Shown in pieces: positions 42,823-52,666 of a DNA stretch of 64,000 nt. Each line of letters opens with the position of its first letter. Position 1 is the stretch's first letter. Location of the stretch: assembly GCA_958439725.1 (NCBI GenBank), contig CAUBWJ010000007.1, positions 29,044-93,043 on the forward strand, written 5' to 3'. Under the pieces are notes generated by a model that did not search any database, was not told where the DNA came from, and worked only from the letters and a program-made list of their open reading frames with translations. The position numbers and the translations under genes are program-made. The DNA comes from an uncultured Muribaculaceae bacterium. Lineage in GTDB: Bacteria; Bacteroidota; Bacteroidia; Bacteroidales; Muribaculaceae.

Positions 42823-45120
42823 CTAATTAACTCTATTTGAATCTGCAAGTATGACTTTCGGAGTAGGGCGCGAACGGAATTCGGAGTCTCTTAACTTGGC
42901 GAACGCGCGAAGATATTTGCGGATAGACGACACCATTTCCTGAGATTCCTGAAGGATATTGACGTAAACATATAGTACGGTTAGCGAAGCTACATCGCCG
43001 TCGCGCATGTGATCCTGCACACGATGATAGGTATCTGAAACCGTATCCTTGATTTCGTCGCAATGACGGCGTAACTGTGAGATTACTTCCATGTCGCCGC
43101 TCTTCATCACTTCAATGGTGTCATTGAAAAGCGTTTCAATCCGGCTGCAAAGCAACTGGTATTCAGTGGTGTAGCGGGGTGGCAGGGGGAGGAAGTTGTT
43201 TTCCACGTGTTCCTTGCATACCTCATTGATTCGCCGGAGATTATACAGAATGGACATACACAGGTTGTTGCTGAGATAGAACCAGGTGGTCTTTTCGATT
43301 GCGGTTTCGTGGGGAACGAGACGCAGGCAGAGTGTTTCCTTGCGCCGGGCGATTTTGAGAATGTTTTTCTGTGAGGCCAGACTCGATTCGGCCTTTCCCA
43401 GCACACCGGCGTTTTCATTTATGAACGCATCGGTTACGGTGCGGTAGCCTTCGGCAGCATATGTGATGAATTTCTGCTGCTGTTCGGTGATATACACCAT
43501 GAGGAGAGGCCAGATCTGACTTTTGTCGTCCGTGGTGATGATGGTGTTGAACATCACGTCGCCATCTTCAGATTCCTGACGGTTCTTGAAGCGAAGGTTG
43601 CTGCGGATAAGAAGACCGATTGTGAGAATCGCGAGGGCTATCATGACCCAGTGGCCTCCGAAGTGCATCAGAAGAACAATTACTCCGGCTCCGATGAAAG
43701 CAGCACCTGCCGTAATGAACCAGCCTCCGATTACGGAGATAACGCCGGTGATGCGGAAAACAGCGCTTTCACGGCCCCATGCCCGGTCGGCGAGGGATGT
43801 ACCCATGGCAACCATGAAGGTTACGAATGTGGTGGACAGAGGCAGTTTCATCGAAGTGCCAAACGCAATCAGGGCACCGGCGAGCACGAGGTTCACAGAG
43901 CCGCGTATGAGGTCAAAAGCCGCGCCCTGTTCAAGAATCGTGTCGTCCAGATTGAAACGTCGGCTGAACCATCGGCGCACGGGCACGGGGGTGACTTTAC
44001 GCACCCAGGCAATGATATTGAGAGTCCAGCGGACGAGACGTCGAGCTATGCGGGAGGAACCGAACATCTCATCGCCGCCCGTCTGCGAACCAAGTCCGAT
44101 TTCTGTTTTGGTTACATTGCGGGCCTTGGTTGATGTGGCGAGGGAGACAACCATAATCACTCCTGCTCCCACGAGGAAGTAAATCGGGGTATCGGCCGGC
44201 CCGTTCAGAGAACCCATAAGGAAACCGTGGGCATCTCCGCCTCCGTTGGCTATATAGTCCTGGTATGAGGAGAGACCGCTGAGGGGAACGCCGATGAAGT
44301 TGACAAGGTCGTTGCCGGCGAAAGCCATCGCAAGGGCAAAAGTACCTAAAAGTACCACTACTTTCAGAACGTTTACTTTCAGCCAGTGGAGAATCTGCAT
44401 CAATATGGTAGAACCCACAAAACAGAAGCCCATCAACGGAAGAGTGTTGGCTTTAATCCACGCCTTGACATCGGGAGTCATGAAAGAAAGGTCTTTGGCT
44501 CCCTTGATGAGAAGAAAATAGGCGATTGCCGTGACGCATATACCGCCGTAGATTCCTATTTTCCATTTAAGTTTGCTCCGATATTCAAAGGAGAAAATGG
44601 TTCGTGAAAGAAACTGTACAACAGTTCCGAACACAAACGCAATGGCTACTGAGAGGAATATGCCGAGAATCACCGACAATGCCTTTTCGGTGTTCAGCAG
44701 GTCGTTAAATCCGAGATCGATTCCGCCGGCCATCTTGATGAGAGCGACTACAAAAGTGGCGCCCAGCAGTTCAAAGACCATGGAAACCGTGGTGGATGTA
44801 GGCATACCCAATGAGTTGAAAATGTCAAGGAGTATGATGTCCGTCACCATAACGGCCATGAAAATACATATCAGGTCATAGAAAGAGAAATGTTCCGGCC
44901 TGAAAATGCCATGACGGGCAATATCCATCATGCCGTTGCTCATGGCGGCGCCTACAAATACGCCGATAGAGGCGACGATAAGTATTCTCTTGAACGAAGC
45001 GGCCTTGGAACCTATGGCCGAATTGAGGAAATTTACCGCGTCATTGCTTACTCCAACCGAAAGATCGAATACTGCCAGCAGGAAAAGGAAAATGATGACG
45101 CATAGAAATAGAATGTCCAT
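42823..45120 (-). CDS. Inorganic phosphate transporter, PiT family, with PhoU/DUF47-like tail
   Basis: A 765-residue protein. Two PiT halves occupy about 1-560, with the family signature in each: GVSNDAVNFLNSAIGSKAA (about 22-40), and FGTSMKLPLSTTFVTFMVAMGTSLADRAWG in the second (about 435-465). About 200 cytosolic residues follow, with the helical pattern of DUF47/PhoU-like regulators. Such a fused tail is common in Bacteroidales and may replace a separate Pit accessory protein (inference). The start at 45120 (MDILFLCV) gives a normal first membrane segment; an upstream start at 45171 would only add a polar extension. Confidence 0.9.
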   Translation of the reverse strand: MDILFLCVIIFLFLLAVFDLSVGVSNDAVNFLNSAIGSKAASFKRILIVASIGVFVGAAMSNGMMDIARHGIFRPEHFSFYDLICIFMAVMVTDIILLDIFNSLGMPTSTTVSMVFELLGATFVVALIKMAGGIDLGFNDLLNTEKALSVILGIFLSVAIAFVFGTVVQFLSRTIFSFEYRSKLKWKIGIYGGICVTAIAYFLLIKGAKDLSFMTPDVKAWIKANTLPLMGFCFVGSTILMQILHWLKVNVLKVVVLLGTFALAMAFAGNDLVNFIGVPLSGLSSYQDYIANGGGDAHGFLMGSLNGPADTPIYFLVGAGVIMVVSLATSTKARNVTKTEIGLGSQTGGDEMFGSSRIARRLVRWTLNIIAWVRKVTPVPVRRWFSRRFNLDDTILEQGAAFDLIRGSVNLVLAGALIAFGTSMKLPLSTTFVTFMVAMGTSLADRAWGRESAVFRITGVISVIGGWFITAGAAFIGAGVIVLLMHFGGHWVMIALAILTIGLLIRSNLRFKNRQESEDGDVMFNTIITTDDKSQIWPLLMVYITEQQQKFITYAAEGYRTVTDAFINENAGVLGKAESSLASQKNILKIARRKETLCLRLVPHETAIEKTTWFYLSNNLCMSILYNLRRINEVCKEHVENNFLPLPPRYTTEYQLLCSRIETLFNDTIEVMKSGDMEVISQLRRHCDEIKDTVSDTYHRVQDHMRDGDVASLTVLYVYVNILQESQEMVSSIRKYLRAFAKLRDSEFRSRPTPKVILADSNRVN

Positions 45121-45337
45121 TTTTACCGAAGTGTAATTTATTAGTTTATTTCTACGGCAAAAGTCACTCAATTTTATTTCAAAAATATTTCAAAATTCTT
45201 AAGGTTCTGTGAAATCTAATCTATCTGCAATTAACGTGACCGGGATATTACCGGGCCGTTCGTCGAACTGTAGACCAATTCAAACAATGAAGTTGAAAAT
45301 ACGTTGTATATTGTAAAAAAAAGTCTACATTGCCATT

Positions 45338-46615
45338 ATGCATGATCTGATTATAATCATTGTTTTGATTATTCTTAACGGAGTGTTCTCCATGTCGGAG
45401 GTAGCGCTTATATCAGCCCGTAAGTCAAAGCTGACGTCCGAAGCAAAGAATGGAAACCGTAATGCCATCACGGCGTTGAAGCTCCAGAGCGAGCCTGACC
45501 GTTTCCTCTCGACCATACAGATTGGAATTACCCTGATCGGTATTCTCACCGGTCTGTACTCCGGAGCAACTATTGCTTCCGATCTCGGTAATTATTTCGC
45601 CGGACTCGGGGTGGAGCGTCACCTTGCCCTCAACCTTTCCAAAGTAGTAATAGTGGCACTGGTTACCTATCTTTCGATTGTGGTGGGAGAGCTCGTGCCC
45701 AAACGCATCGGTATGGGAAAAGCCGACACCATTGCCAAAATAGTGGCTGGGCCCATGAAATTGCTGTCGGTGGTCACATATCCGATAGTCTGGCTCCTCT
45801 CTGCCTCGACTGCGTTACTGGTCAAACTGCTTCATATAGGAAACTCCTCGTCAAAAGTCACGGAAGATGAGATAAAATCGCTTATCCGTGAGGGGGCCGA
45901 TGCCGGAGAGGTGAGGGAAGTGGAACAGGATATCATGGAGCGCGCGTTGGTGATGGGCGACAGCCGCATAGAAGCCATCATGACAAGCCGCAAAGACGTG
46001 GTTTCGCTTACAATCGGCATGAAGCCGGAATGCATACGGCAGGTTCTTGCCCATGACCTGCATTCCTCCTATCCCGTGTTTGACAGCGACAAGAAGGAAA
46101 TATGCGGAGTGATATCGCTTAAGCGACTCATATTCACTCTTGGTTTGCCGGATTTCAATATGGAGAAAGAACTGACATCCGGGTTGTGTCTGCCTGACTC
46201 CATGACTTTCTACGACGCGCTGGAAACCTTCAGGATATCCAATGAACATTCAGCGCTCGTATATGATGAATATGGAAATTTCCAAGGCATCGTTACCCTA
46301 CGTGACATTCTTGACGGTCTTGTAGGAAATCTGACTCAGGGGGATGACGGCCCGGCGATAGTAAAACGTGCCGGTAAAGAGGAATGGCTCGTAGACGGCC
46401 AGTGCCTGGTATATGACTTCCTTGAACACTTCGGAATGGAGAGTCTTTACAAGCCCTCGGCCTACTCGACCATAGGAGGTCTGATTATCGAGGCGATGAA
46501 AAAAGTGCCGGTGGAAGGCGATATTGTGACCTGGAACTGTTTTCGCCTTGAAGTGGCGGACATGGATCGCGCCCGCATCGACAAGGTAGCTGTCTCAAGA
46601 TCAGCTGCGCCGTGA
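45338..46615 (+). CDS. CorC/CNNM-type membrane protein (DUF21-CBS-CorC_HlyC)
   Basis: A 425-residue protein with the order DUF21 membrane domain (about 1-185, three or four helices; IIIVLIILNGVFSMSEVALISARK), CBS pair (about 205-330; VMGDSRIEAIMTSRKDVVSL) and a C-terminal CorC_HlyC domain (about 340-420; YSTIGGLIIEAMKKVPVEGD). The family is linked to Mg2+ or Co2+ homeostasis and is often mis-named haemolysin. It is monocistronic. The 217-bp gap upstream (45121-45337) shows no clear element. Confidence 0.92.
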   Translation: MHDLIIIIVLIILNGVFSMSEVALISARKSKLTSEAKNGNRNAITALKLQSEPDRFLSTIQIGITLIGILTGLYSGATIASDLGNYFAGLGVERHLALNLSKVVIVALVTYLSIVVGELVPKRIGMGKADTIAKIVAGPMKLLSVVTYPIVWLLSASTALLVKLLHIGNSSSKVTEDEIKSLIREGADAGEVREVEQDIMERALVMGDSRIEAIMTSRKDVVSLTIGMKPECIRQVLAHDLHSSYPVFDSDKKEICGVISLKRLIFTLGLPDFNMEKELTSGLCLPDSMTFYDALETFRISNEHSALVYDEYGNFQGIVTLRDILDGLVGNLTQGDDGPAIVKRAGKEEWLVDGQCLVYDFLEHFGMESLYKPSAYSTIGGLIIEAMKKVPVEGDIVTWNCFRLEVADMDRARIDKVAVSRSAAP

Positions 46616-46644
46616 CCTTGTTAAGGTACGATACTATGTCTGAG

Positions 46645-47508
46645 TCAATCTGTTTTCTGATATTCTCCGGGAGTCATGCCGGTTTCTCGTTTGAAGAATG
46701 TGCCGAAGGCCGACTGGCTTGGGAAGTTCAGCCTGTCGGCAACTTCGCCCACAAGCATATCCTTGCTTTTCAGCAAGACCTTAGCCTGGATGAGTGTCGC
46801 GCGGTTCACCCAGTACATCACACTATGGCCGCTTATCCGGGCAATCAGTGTTGAGAGATAGTGCGGTGTGAGTGCCAGTTTGTCGGCATAGAACGATATG
46901 GTTCTGTGGCGGCTGCAATGCTCGTTTACGAGTTTCTTGAATCTGCTGAAGAGTTGTTCCTTACGGATTACCCTCTGTACCGGGGCCGATTCCTGTTCGA
47001 TGTGGTATAAAGTCTGGATATCGCTGATAATTGCCGAGAGAAGATGGCCTACGGTCTCACGTCGGAATGGCATTCGGTGAGCGATATCCCACAGGACGTT
47101 AGCGAGTCCGAGCGTCTCATTCCAGTCGGTTTCTGATGCATGCAGAATGATATTTTCGCTTACGGGTATATTTTCCTTAAACATTATCCCCATCATATTA
47201 TAGTCGTCGGTACACGATTTCAGCTCCATTATTGTTTCCGGCGCAAACAACAGAATATCCCCTTTCTCAAAGTGATATTCCTCCAGAGTAAGCTCAATAT
47301 CCGCGCTGCCTTCGGTCACCCAGAGTATGCGGCCTTCAGGCAAACGGTAGGGCTGTCCTTTTCGTACGAAATTCTCCCGGTATGGCCCGACATTCCGCGC
47401 CATCCCGAAATAATCGTTTACAAAAGCTATATCCGGCATATTTCTGACACTGCTGAAATCGGTATTCACCAATGAGAATTCGCTTAAAAAATTTCGTTCC
47501 TTTGCCAT
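46645..47508 (-). CDS. AraC-family regulator divergent from the ABC exporter
   Basis: A 287-residue regulator. The N-terminal cupin-like effector domain (about 30-140) shows EGRILWVTEGSADIEL and FEKGDILLFAPE. The C-terminal double helix-turn-helix (about 190-287) shows FYADKLALTPHYLSTLIARISG and VADRLNFPSQSAFGTFFKRETGMTP. The start at 47508 (MAKERNFLSEF) lies about 82 bp downstream of the minus-strand -7 box at 47591-47598; an upstream extension to 47730 runs across both promoters and is rejected. It probably controls the divergent exporter operon. Confidence 0.9.
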   Translation of the reverse strand: MAKERNFLSEFSLVNTDFSSVRNMPDIAFVNDYFGMARNVGPYRENFVRKGQPYRLPEGRILWVTEGSADIELTLEEYHFEKGDILLFAPETIMELKSCTDDYNMMGIMFKENIPVSENIILHASETDWNETLGLANVLWDIAHRMPFRRETVGHLLSAIISDIQTLYHIEQESAPVQRVIRKEQLFSRFKKLVNEHCSRHRTISFYADKLALTPHYLSTLIARISGHSVMYWVNRATLIQAKVLLKSKDMLVGEVADRLNFPSQSAFGTFFKRETGMTPGEYQKTD

Positions 47509-47590
47509 TTTAGTATTCTCTTTGGGCGAAAATAGGCATAATTCCCTTAATAATTCAGGAAATATCCACCGAACCATACAATTTAAACAA

Positions 47591-47640
47591 CAAAAGTACT
47601 TATTTTGAAACAACAGAGTGTCGACATAGGCATATCTTTG
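47591..47640. promoter_or_regulatory. Divergent promoters of AraC regulator and exporter operon
   Basis: CAAAAGTA at 47591-47598 reads TACTTTTG on the minus strand. TATCTTTG at 47633-47640 faces the TolC gene, with its ATG 25 nt downstream. Confidence 0.55.
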
Positions 47641-47665
47641 CGGTGTGAAACCAACATACCTACAA

Positions 47666-48940
47666 ATGAAATACACGTTGTTATTCATCCTGATTTTCCT
47701 TTCACAGGCGATGAGTGCCCAGACCGTCACTCTCGGGCAATGCCAGACGCTGGCACAGGAAAATTATCCTCTTATCAGGCAGTATGACCTGATAAGACAG
47801 ACCACCGATTACACTCTGAGCAACATATCGAAGGGTTGGCTTCCTCAGATATCGGCAATCGCCCAGGCCACATACCAGAGCGATGTGATGACTCTCTCCC
47901 GACCGTTACAGAACGTGCTCAACCAGCAGGGTTACAACGTAAGGGGAGTGGGGAAAGACCAGTACCGCATAGGAATTGATATAAATCAGACGGTGTATGA
48001 CGGAGGATTGATAAGGGGGCAGAAAAACGTTGCCCGTATTGAAGGTGAAGTGCAGGCAGCGCAGACAGCCACCGATCTTTATGCGGTGCGTCAGCGTGTC
48101 AACGACCTTTATTTCGGAATTCTTCTGCTTGATGAAAAATTAAAGCTGAACCGGGAGCTGCAGATTCTTCTTCAGTCCAATCTTGACAAGCTGAAATCCA
48201 TGCTTTCCCACGGCGTTGCCATGCGTAGCGACGTTAGTACGGTTATGGCTGAGAAGCTTACAGCGGAACAACAGGCCACAGAACTCGCTTCGTCAAGAAA
48301 GAGCCTCATGGATATGTTGGCGGTATTTATAGGGCAAGGAATTACTGAGCTGGTCATGCCCCAGGATGAGAGGGAACTCCCGGATGGAAACAAGCGCCCG
48401 GAACTCCATCTTTTCGACACGCAGATTGAACTTGCCAATGCACAGGAGCGGTTGCTTAATGCCCGTTTGCTTCCGAAGCTTAGTGTCTTCGCGCAGGGAT
48501 ATTACGGATATCCGGGATATGACCAGTTCGACGCCATGTTCAGCCGAGCATGGAAACTTAACGGGATGGCGGGTGTCAGATTGAGCTGGAACATCGGAGC
48601 GTTATATACCCGGAAAAACGACCGAGCCAAGCTCAGCGCTCATCGCGGGCTTGTGGAATCATCGCGCGCAACTTTTCTTTTCAACAATCGTTTGCTCGAG
48701 ATCCAGCAGACCGACGGTATAGCCAGATATCGTAAGCTGATTGGCAAGGACCGTGATATTGTGGAGTTACGCAGCGAGGTAAGACGGGCAGCGGAATCGA
48801 AACTTGAGCATGGTATAATAGACACAAACAATCTTCTGCAGGAGATAACCCGTGAAAATCAGGCCCGCATCGACCTCTCTACGCATACAGTCTTGCTACT
48901 CAAGGAAATCTATGAGCTTAAATACACTACGAACAATTAA
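47666..48940 (+). CDS. TolC-family outer-membrane channel of ABC exporter
   Basis: A 424-residue TolC-family protein. The signal peptide is about 1-19 (ILIFLSQAMSAQ). The OEP repeats are helix-rich (TLGQCQTLAQENYPLIRQYDLIRQT; EVRRAAESKLEHGIIDTNNLLQEITRENQARIDLSTH). The ATG at 47666 is chosen over an upstream in-frame GTG at 47645, because it gives a proper signal peptide. It is the first gene of a five-component exporter; its stop is 13 bp before the adaptor start. Confidence 0.88.
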   Translation: MKYTLLFILIFLSQAMSAQTVTLGQCQTLAQENYPLIRQYDLIRQTTDYTLSNISKGWLPQISAIAQATYQSDVMTLSRPLQNVLNQQGYNVRGVGKDQYRIGIDINQTVYDGGLIRGQKNVARIEGEVQAAQTATDLYAVRQRVNDLYFGILLLDEKLKLNRELQILLQSNLDKLKSMLSHGVAMRSDVSTVMAEKLTAEQQATELASSRKSLMDMLAVFIGQGITELVMPQDERELPDGNKRPELHLFDTQIELANAQERLLNARLLPKLSVFAQGYYGYPGYDQFDAMFSRAWKLNGMAGVRLSWNIGALYTRKNDRAKLSAHRGLVESSRATFLFNNRLLEIQQTDGIARYRKLIGKDRDIVELRSEVRRAAESKLEHGIIDTNNLLQEITRENQARIDLSTHTVLLLKEIYELKYTTNN

Positions 48941-48953
48941 TAATACAAAAGAT

Positions 48954-49850
48954 ATGAAAACGGAGATAGTCCTTATGACGGTAGTTTCGGCGCTTGTGTT
49001 TGCTTCATGTGGAAACAAAGATGCGGATTATGACGCATCAGGAGTATTTGAGACAACCGAGGTAATAGTTTCTTCCCGAGGCACCGGCGAAATCGTGTCG
49101 CTCAACGTTGAGGAAGGCCAGACCGTCGCCGCCAACCAGCCCCTCGGAGAGCTCGACATGACCCAGCTCGTGTTGAAAAAACAGCAGCTTAACGCCGGCA
49201 AGGACGCCGCCACAAGCCGCCGGCTCAATACTGCCACACAGGTTGCCGCTCTGCGTCAGCAGATAGCCAACCTCAAGCAGGAAGAGGCCCGTTTCATGGC
49301 TTTGCTCAATGACGGTGCGGCCACTCAGAAACAGGTGGACGACATTGGTTACCAGATTGCTACCTTGCAACGGCAACTGTCGGCAGCAAATGAGCAGGTA
49401 TCCACCGCAAACCAGAGTATAGACGGTCAGTCCGCAGGGTTCGATGCCCAGATAGGTCAGGTTGACGATATGATGCAGCAGGCCGTAATCACATCGCCGA
49501 TTGACGGTATAATCCTGTCGAAATATGCCGAGGCCGGAGAATTTGCCGTACCGGGACGCGCATTGTTCAAAGTGGCTGACGTGTCGGACATGAAACTGAG
49601 AGCCTATATTACCGCAGACCAGTTGACCGGCCTTAAAATCGGGCAGAAGGTAAAAGTCTATGCCGATCAGGGCGAGAACGGAAGAAAGGAATATGACGGA
49701 ACTGTGTCATGGATAAGCAGCGAGGCAGAATTTACGCCCAAAACTATCCAGACACGCGATGAACGCTCCAACCTCGTCTATGCCATAAAGATAACAGTCC
49801 ACAATGACGGTCTTATCAAACGTGGAATGTATGGCGATGTGAAATTATAA
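48954..49850 (+). CDS. HlyD/YbhG-type periplasmic adaptor lipoprotein
   Basis: A 298-residue membrane-fusion lipoprotein. The lipobox is LVFASC near residue 19. A biotinyl-lipoyl-like segment (about 40-65, GTGEIVSLNVEEGQTVAANQPLG) is followed by a long coiled-coil hairpin (about 65-160, Gln/Lys-rich, with LKQEEARFMALLNDGAATQKQVDD). The second lipoyl half and beta-barrel include ITSPIDGIILSKYAEAGEF and MKLRAYITADQLTGLKIGQKV. It connects the ABC permeases with the TolC channel, as YbhG does for YbhFSR. Confidence 0.88.
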   Translation: MKTEIVLMTVVSALVFASCGNKDADYDASGVFETTEVIVSSRGTGEIVSLNVEEGQTVAANQPLGELDMTQLVLKKQQLNAGKDAATSRRLNTATQVAALRQQIANLKQEEARFMALLNDGAATQKQVDDIGYQIATLQRQLSAANEQVSTANQSIDGQSAGFDAQIGQVDDMMQQAVITSPIDGIILSKYAEAGEFAVPGRALFKVADVSDMKLRAYITADQLTGLKIGQKVKVYADQGENGRKEYDGTVSWISSEAEFTPKTIQTRDERSNLVYAIKITVHNDGLIKRGMYGDVKL

Positions 49851-49861
49851 ATCTCCCGGCT

Positions 49862-50776
49862 ATGGCTATAGTAAGCGTGGATAATCTCAGGCTGTCCTAC
49901 GCCAAAGGAAAGGTACAGGCTCTGAAAGGGGTTACCTTCGATGTCGGAGAAGGTGAGATATTCGGACTGATAGGCCCCGACGGAGCCGGCAAGACCTCGC
50001 TGTTCCGTATTCTCACCACCCTGCTGCTTGCCGATTCCGGCACCGCAGTGGTCGATGGTCTTGATGTGGTAAAGGATTACAAGAAGATACGTCAGCACAT
50101 CGGATATATGCCGGGACGTTTCTCACTGTATCAGGATCTGACGGTAGAGGAAAACCTGTCGTTCTTTGCCACTGTATTCAACACCACCATAGAAGAAAAC
50201 TACCATCTGGTAGAAGACATATACCGTCAGATTGAACCGTTCAGGCAACGCAAGGCCGGCAAACTGTCGGGCGGGATGAAACAGAAACTTGCGCTTTCGT
50301 GCGCCCTGATACACGCCCCCCGCGTCCTCTTTCTCGACGAGCCTACAACCGGCGTTGATCCGGTGAGCCGGAAGGAATTCTGGGAGATGTTGCAGAAACT
50401 GAAAAAGAATTTCAAACTGAGCATAATCGTTTCAACCCCTTATATGGACGAGGCGGTGCAGTGCGACCGGATAGCTCTCATACAGGAAGGTCAGTTTCTG
50501 ACTATCGACACTCCTGATAACATCATCAAGGCGTACACTCAGACACTCTGGGCCGTGCGCTCCGACAAAATGCACCGGCTCCTGACCGACCTGCGCGGTA
50601 TCAAGGGAGTAAAGACGGCTTTCGCTTTCGGCGAGAACCATCATGCCACCGTCGACCCGTCGGTGCTGTCAATAGACTCGCTCTGCGAACAGCTTGACGC
50701 TCTCGGACATCGGAATATCGTGATTGAGGCTGTCGAGCCTTCAATTGAGGACTGTTTTATGAACCTTCAGGAATAA
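49862..50776 (+). CDS. ABC exporter ATPase 1 (YbhF-N-like), switch His missing
   Basis: A 304-residue ABC ATPase. Walker A GPDGAGKT is at 38-45, the signature LSGGMKQ at 135-141 and Walker B VLFLDE at 155-160, all intact. The H-loop reads STPYMDEA, so the switch histidine is Pro193. About 70 extra C-terminal residues (about 235-304) form the regulatory tail seen in YbhF-like ATPases. It is encoded 11 bp after the adaptor and 4 bp before the second ATPase, and is expected to pair with it as a heterodimer. Confidence 0.9.
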   Translation: MAIVSVDNLRLSYAKGKVQALKGVTFDVGEGEIFGLIGPDGAGKTSLFRILTTLLLADSGTAVVDGLDVVKDYKKIRQHIGYMPGRFSLYQDLTVEENLSFFATVFNTTIEENYHLVEDIYRQIEPFRQRKAGKLSGGMKQKLALSCALIHAPRVLFLDEPTTGVDPVSRKEFWEMLQKLKKNFKLSIIVSTPYMDEAVQCDRIALIQEGQFLTIDTPDNIIKAYTQTLWAVRSDKMHRLLTDLRGIKGVKTAFAFGENHHATVDPSVLSIDSLCEQLDALGHRNIVIEAVEPSIEDCFMNLQE

Positions 50777-50780
50777 AGCC

Positions 50781-51524
50781 ATGACAGATGAAATTGTAAT
50801 CAAGGCCGAAGGTCTGACAAAGAGATTCGGCAACTTCACGGCTACCGACCATGTGACATTCGAGGTGCATAAAGGAGAAATCTTCGGTTTCCTCGGAGCC
50901 AACGGTGCCGGAAAGACAACCGCCATGCGTATGCTGTGCGGACTTTCGCAGCCGAGCGATGGCAAAGCCACGGTAGCCGGGTATGATGTCGCAACCCAAT
51001 ACGAGGATGTAAAACGGCATATCGGATATATGTCGCAGAAATTTTCCCTGTATGATGACCTTACGGTAGAGGAGAATCTTGTGCTTTTCGGCGGCATCTA
51101 CGGTATGCCCAGAAAGAAAGTGCGCGAGAAAATAACCGAACTGCTGAAAGAACTCGGTTTCGAAACGGAACGTAAGACGATGGTAAAAAGTCTGCCTCTG
51201 GGCTGGAAACAGAAGCTGGCTTTTTCTCTCGCTATCTTTCACGAGCCAAGTATCGTATTTCTCGACGAGCCGACGGGCGGTGTGGATCCCGTGACGCGCC
51301 GCCAGTTCTGGGAGCTGATTTATAAGGCTGCTGACAATGGCATAACCGTGTTTGTAACAACTCACTATATGGACGAGGCCGAATACTGCGACCGTGTAAG
51401 CATCATGGTTGACGGACGCATCGACGCTCTCGGCTCACCCGCGGAGCTCAAAAAGCAATTCCACGGGAATTCGATGTATGATGTGTTCTATGCTTTGGCA
51501 CGAACCGCCCGACGTGGAGATTGA
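50781..51524 (+). CDS. ABC exporter ATPase 2 (YbhF-C-like), degenerate signature
   Basis: A 247-residue ABC ATPase. Walker A GANGAGKT is at 39-46, Walker B IVFLDE at 158-163 and the H-loop TTHYMDEA has His195, all intact. The family signature LSGGQ is replaced by LPLGWKQ (138-144). In a heterodimer with the preceding ATPase this defect falls in the same composite site as that protein's missing His. The stop is 19 bp upstream of the first permease ATG at 51544. Confidence 0.9.
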   Translation: MTDEIVIKAEGLTKRFGNFTATDHVTFEVHKGEIFGFLGANGAGKTTAMRMLCGLSQPSDGKATVAGYDVATQYEDVKRHIGYMSQKFSLYDDLTVEENLVLFGGIYGMPRKKVREKITELLKELGFETERKTMVKSLPLGWKQKLAFSLAIFHEPSIVFLDEPTGGVDPVTRRQFWELIYKAADNGITVFVTTHYMDEAEYCDRVSIMVDGRIDALGSPAELKKQFHGNSMYDVFYALARTARRGD

Positions 51525-51543
51525 CAATCAAAAGGAACAAGTT

Positions 51544-52662
51544 ATGAAACAGTTTTTTAGTTTCGTCCATAAGGAATTCCTGCATATCCTGCGTGATAAG
51601 CGATCGCTCCTGATACTGCTTGTGATGCCGCAGGTGATGGTGCTTCTGCTGGGCTTCGTGATAAAAAACGAGGTGCGCGACATACGTGTGGCCGTCCTCG
51701 ACCGAAGCCATGACATCTACACCGGGCGTCTCACGCAAAGACTTTTTGCAAACGAGTATTTTATAGAAAAAGGGGAGATAGCCAGTGAGAAAGAAGCTTC
51801 GGAACTTTTCAGAAAAGGAGAGATAGATCTGGTGGTGATTTTCGGGCCCTCTTTTGCCGACCGCATCCTCCACTCCCAGGATGCCGCGGTTCAGATATTG
51901 TCGGACGGAAGCGAGCCTAATCAGGCAAGCGTGCGCGTGGCATACGCCCGACAGGTAGTGGCGGCTTTTCAGAAAGAACTGATGCAGGAAATGGCACAGG
52001 GTGCCGGTGGAGCGCCACAGTTCAGCATACGCGTAAATTCAAGAATGCTTTATAATCCTCAGCAACGGTCGGAGGTGAATTTTGTGCCGGGAGTCATAGG
52101 CATGATAATACTTCTTATCTGCTGCATGATGACTTCAATAGCTATTGTAAGGGAACGCGAGTCCGGTACAATGGAGATTCTCCTTGCCTCGCCGCTGCCT
52201 TCATTTGTCATAGTCCTTGCCAAACTTGTGCCCTATCTGATAATAACGCTTTTCGACATGATAGTGATACTTGGCATGTCGTATTTTCTGATGGACATTC
52301 CTGTGGCCGGCTCGCTGACGGTGTATGCCGTTATCTCGGTAATTTATATTTTCGTGGCGCTTATGCTCGGACTTCTTATTTCCACTCTGGTAAGGACGCA
52401 GCTTGCAGCCATGCTCATCTCCCTGCTGCTGATAGTGCCAACTCTGTATCTGTCGGGAATGATTTTCGCTCTTGAGTCAATGCCAGTTCCGGCTCAGATC
52501 ATTTCAAATATCGTTCCTGCCAAGTGGTTCATATCGGCCTCGCGCAAAATCATGGTGGAAGGAGTGGAATTACGATATGTAGTTACCGAGTTATCCGCTC
52601 TCGCTGCCGAAGGTGTAATTTTCATGCTCCTTGCGTGGAAATGTTTCAAGACAAGACTCTGA
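51544..52662 (+). CDS. ABC-2 type permease 1 (YbhS-like)
   Basis: A 372-residue ABC-2 permease. One N-terminal membrane segment (about 22-42; SLLILLVMPQVMVLLLGF) is followed by a large extracytoplasmic loop (about 45-180). Five further segments lie at about 185-370, with IVRERESGTMEILLASPLPS at the coupling-helix position (about 205-220). I use the ATG at 51544, giving the canonical MKQFFSFVHKEFLHILRDK opening; an earlier in-frame start at 51409 would overlap the ATPase by more than 100 bp. The next gene starts 4 bp after its stop. Confidence 0.9.
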   Translation: MKQFFSFVHKEFLHILRDKRSLLILLVMPQVMVLLLGFVIKNEVRDIRVAVLDRSHDIYTGRLTQRLFANEYFIEKGEIASEKEASELFRKGEIDLVVIFGPSFADRILHSQDAAVQILSDGSEPNQASVRVAYARQVVAAFQKELMQEMAQGAGGAPQFSIRVNSRMLYNPQQRSEVNFVPGVIGMIILLICCMMTSIAIVRERESGTMEILLASPLPSFVIVLAKLVPYLIITLFDMIVILGMSYFLMDIPVAGSLTVYAVISVIYIFVALMLGLLISTLVRTQLAAMLISLLLIVPTLYLSGMIFALESMPVPAQIISNIVPAKWFISASRKIMVEGVELRYVVTELSALAAEGVIFMLLAWKCFKTRL

Positions 52663-52666
52663 TGTT

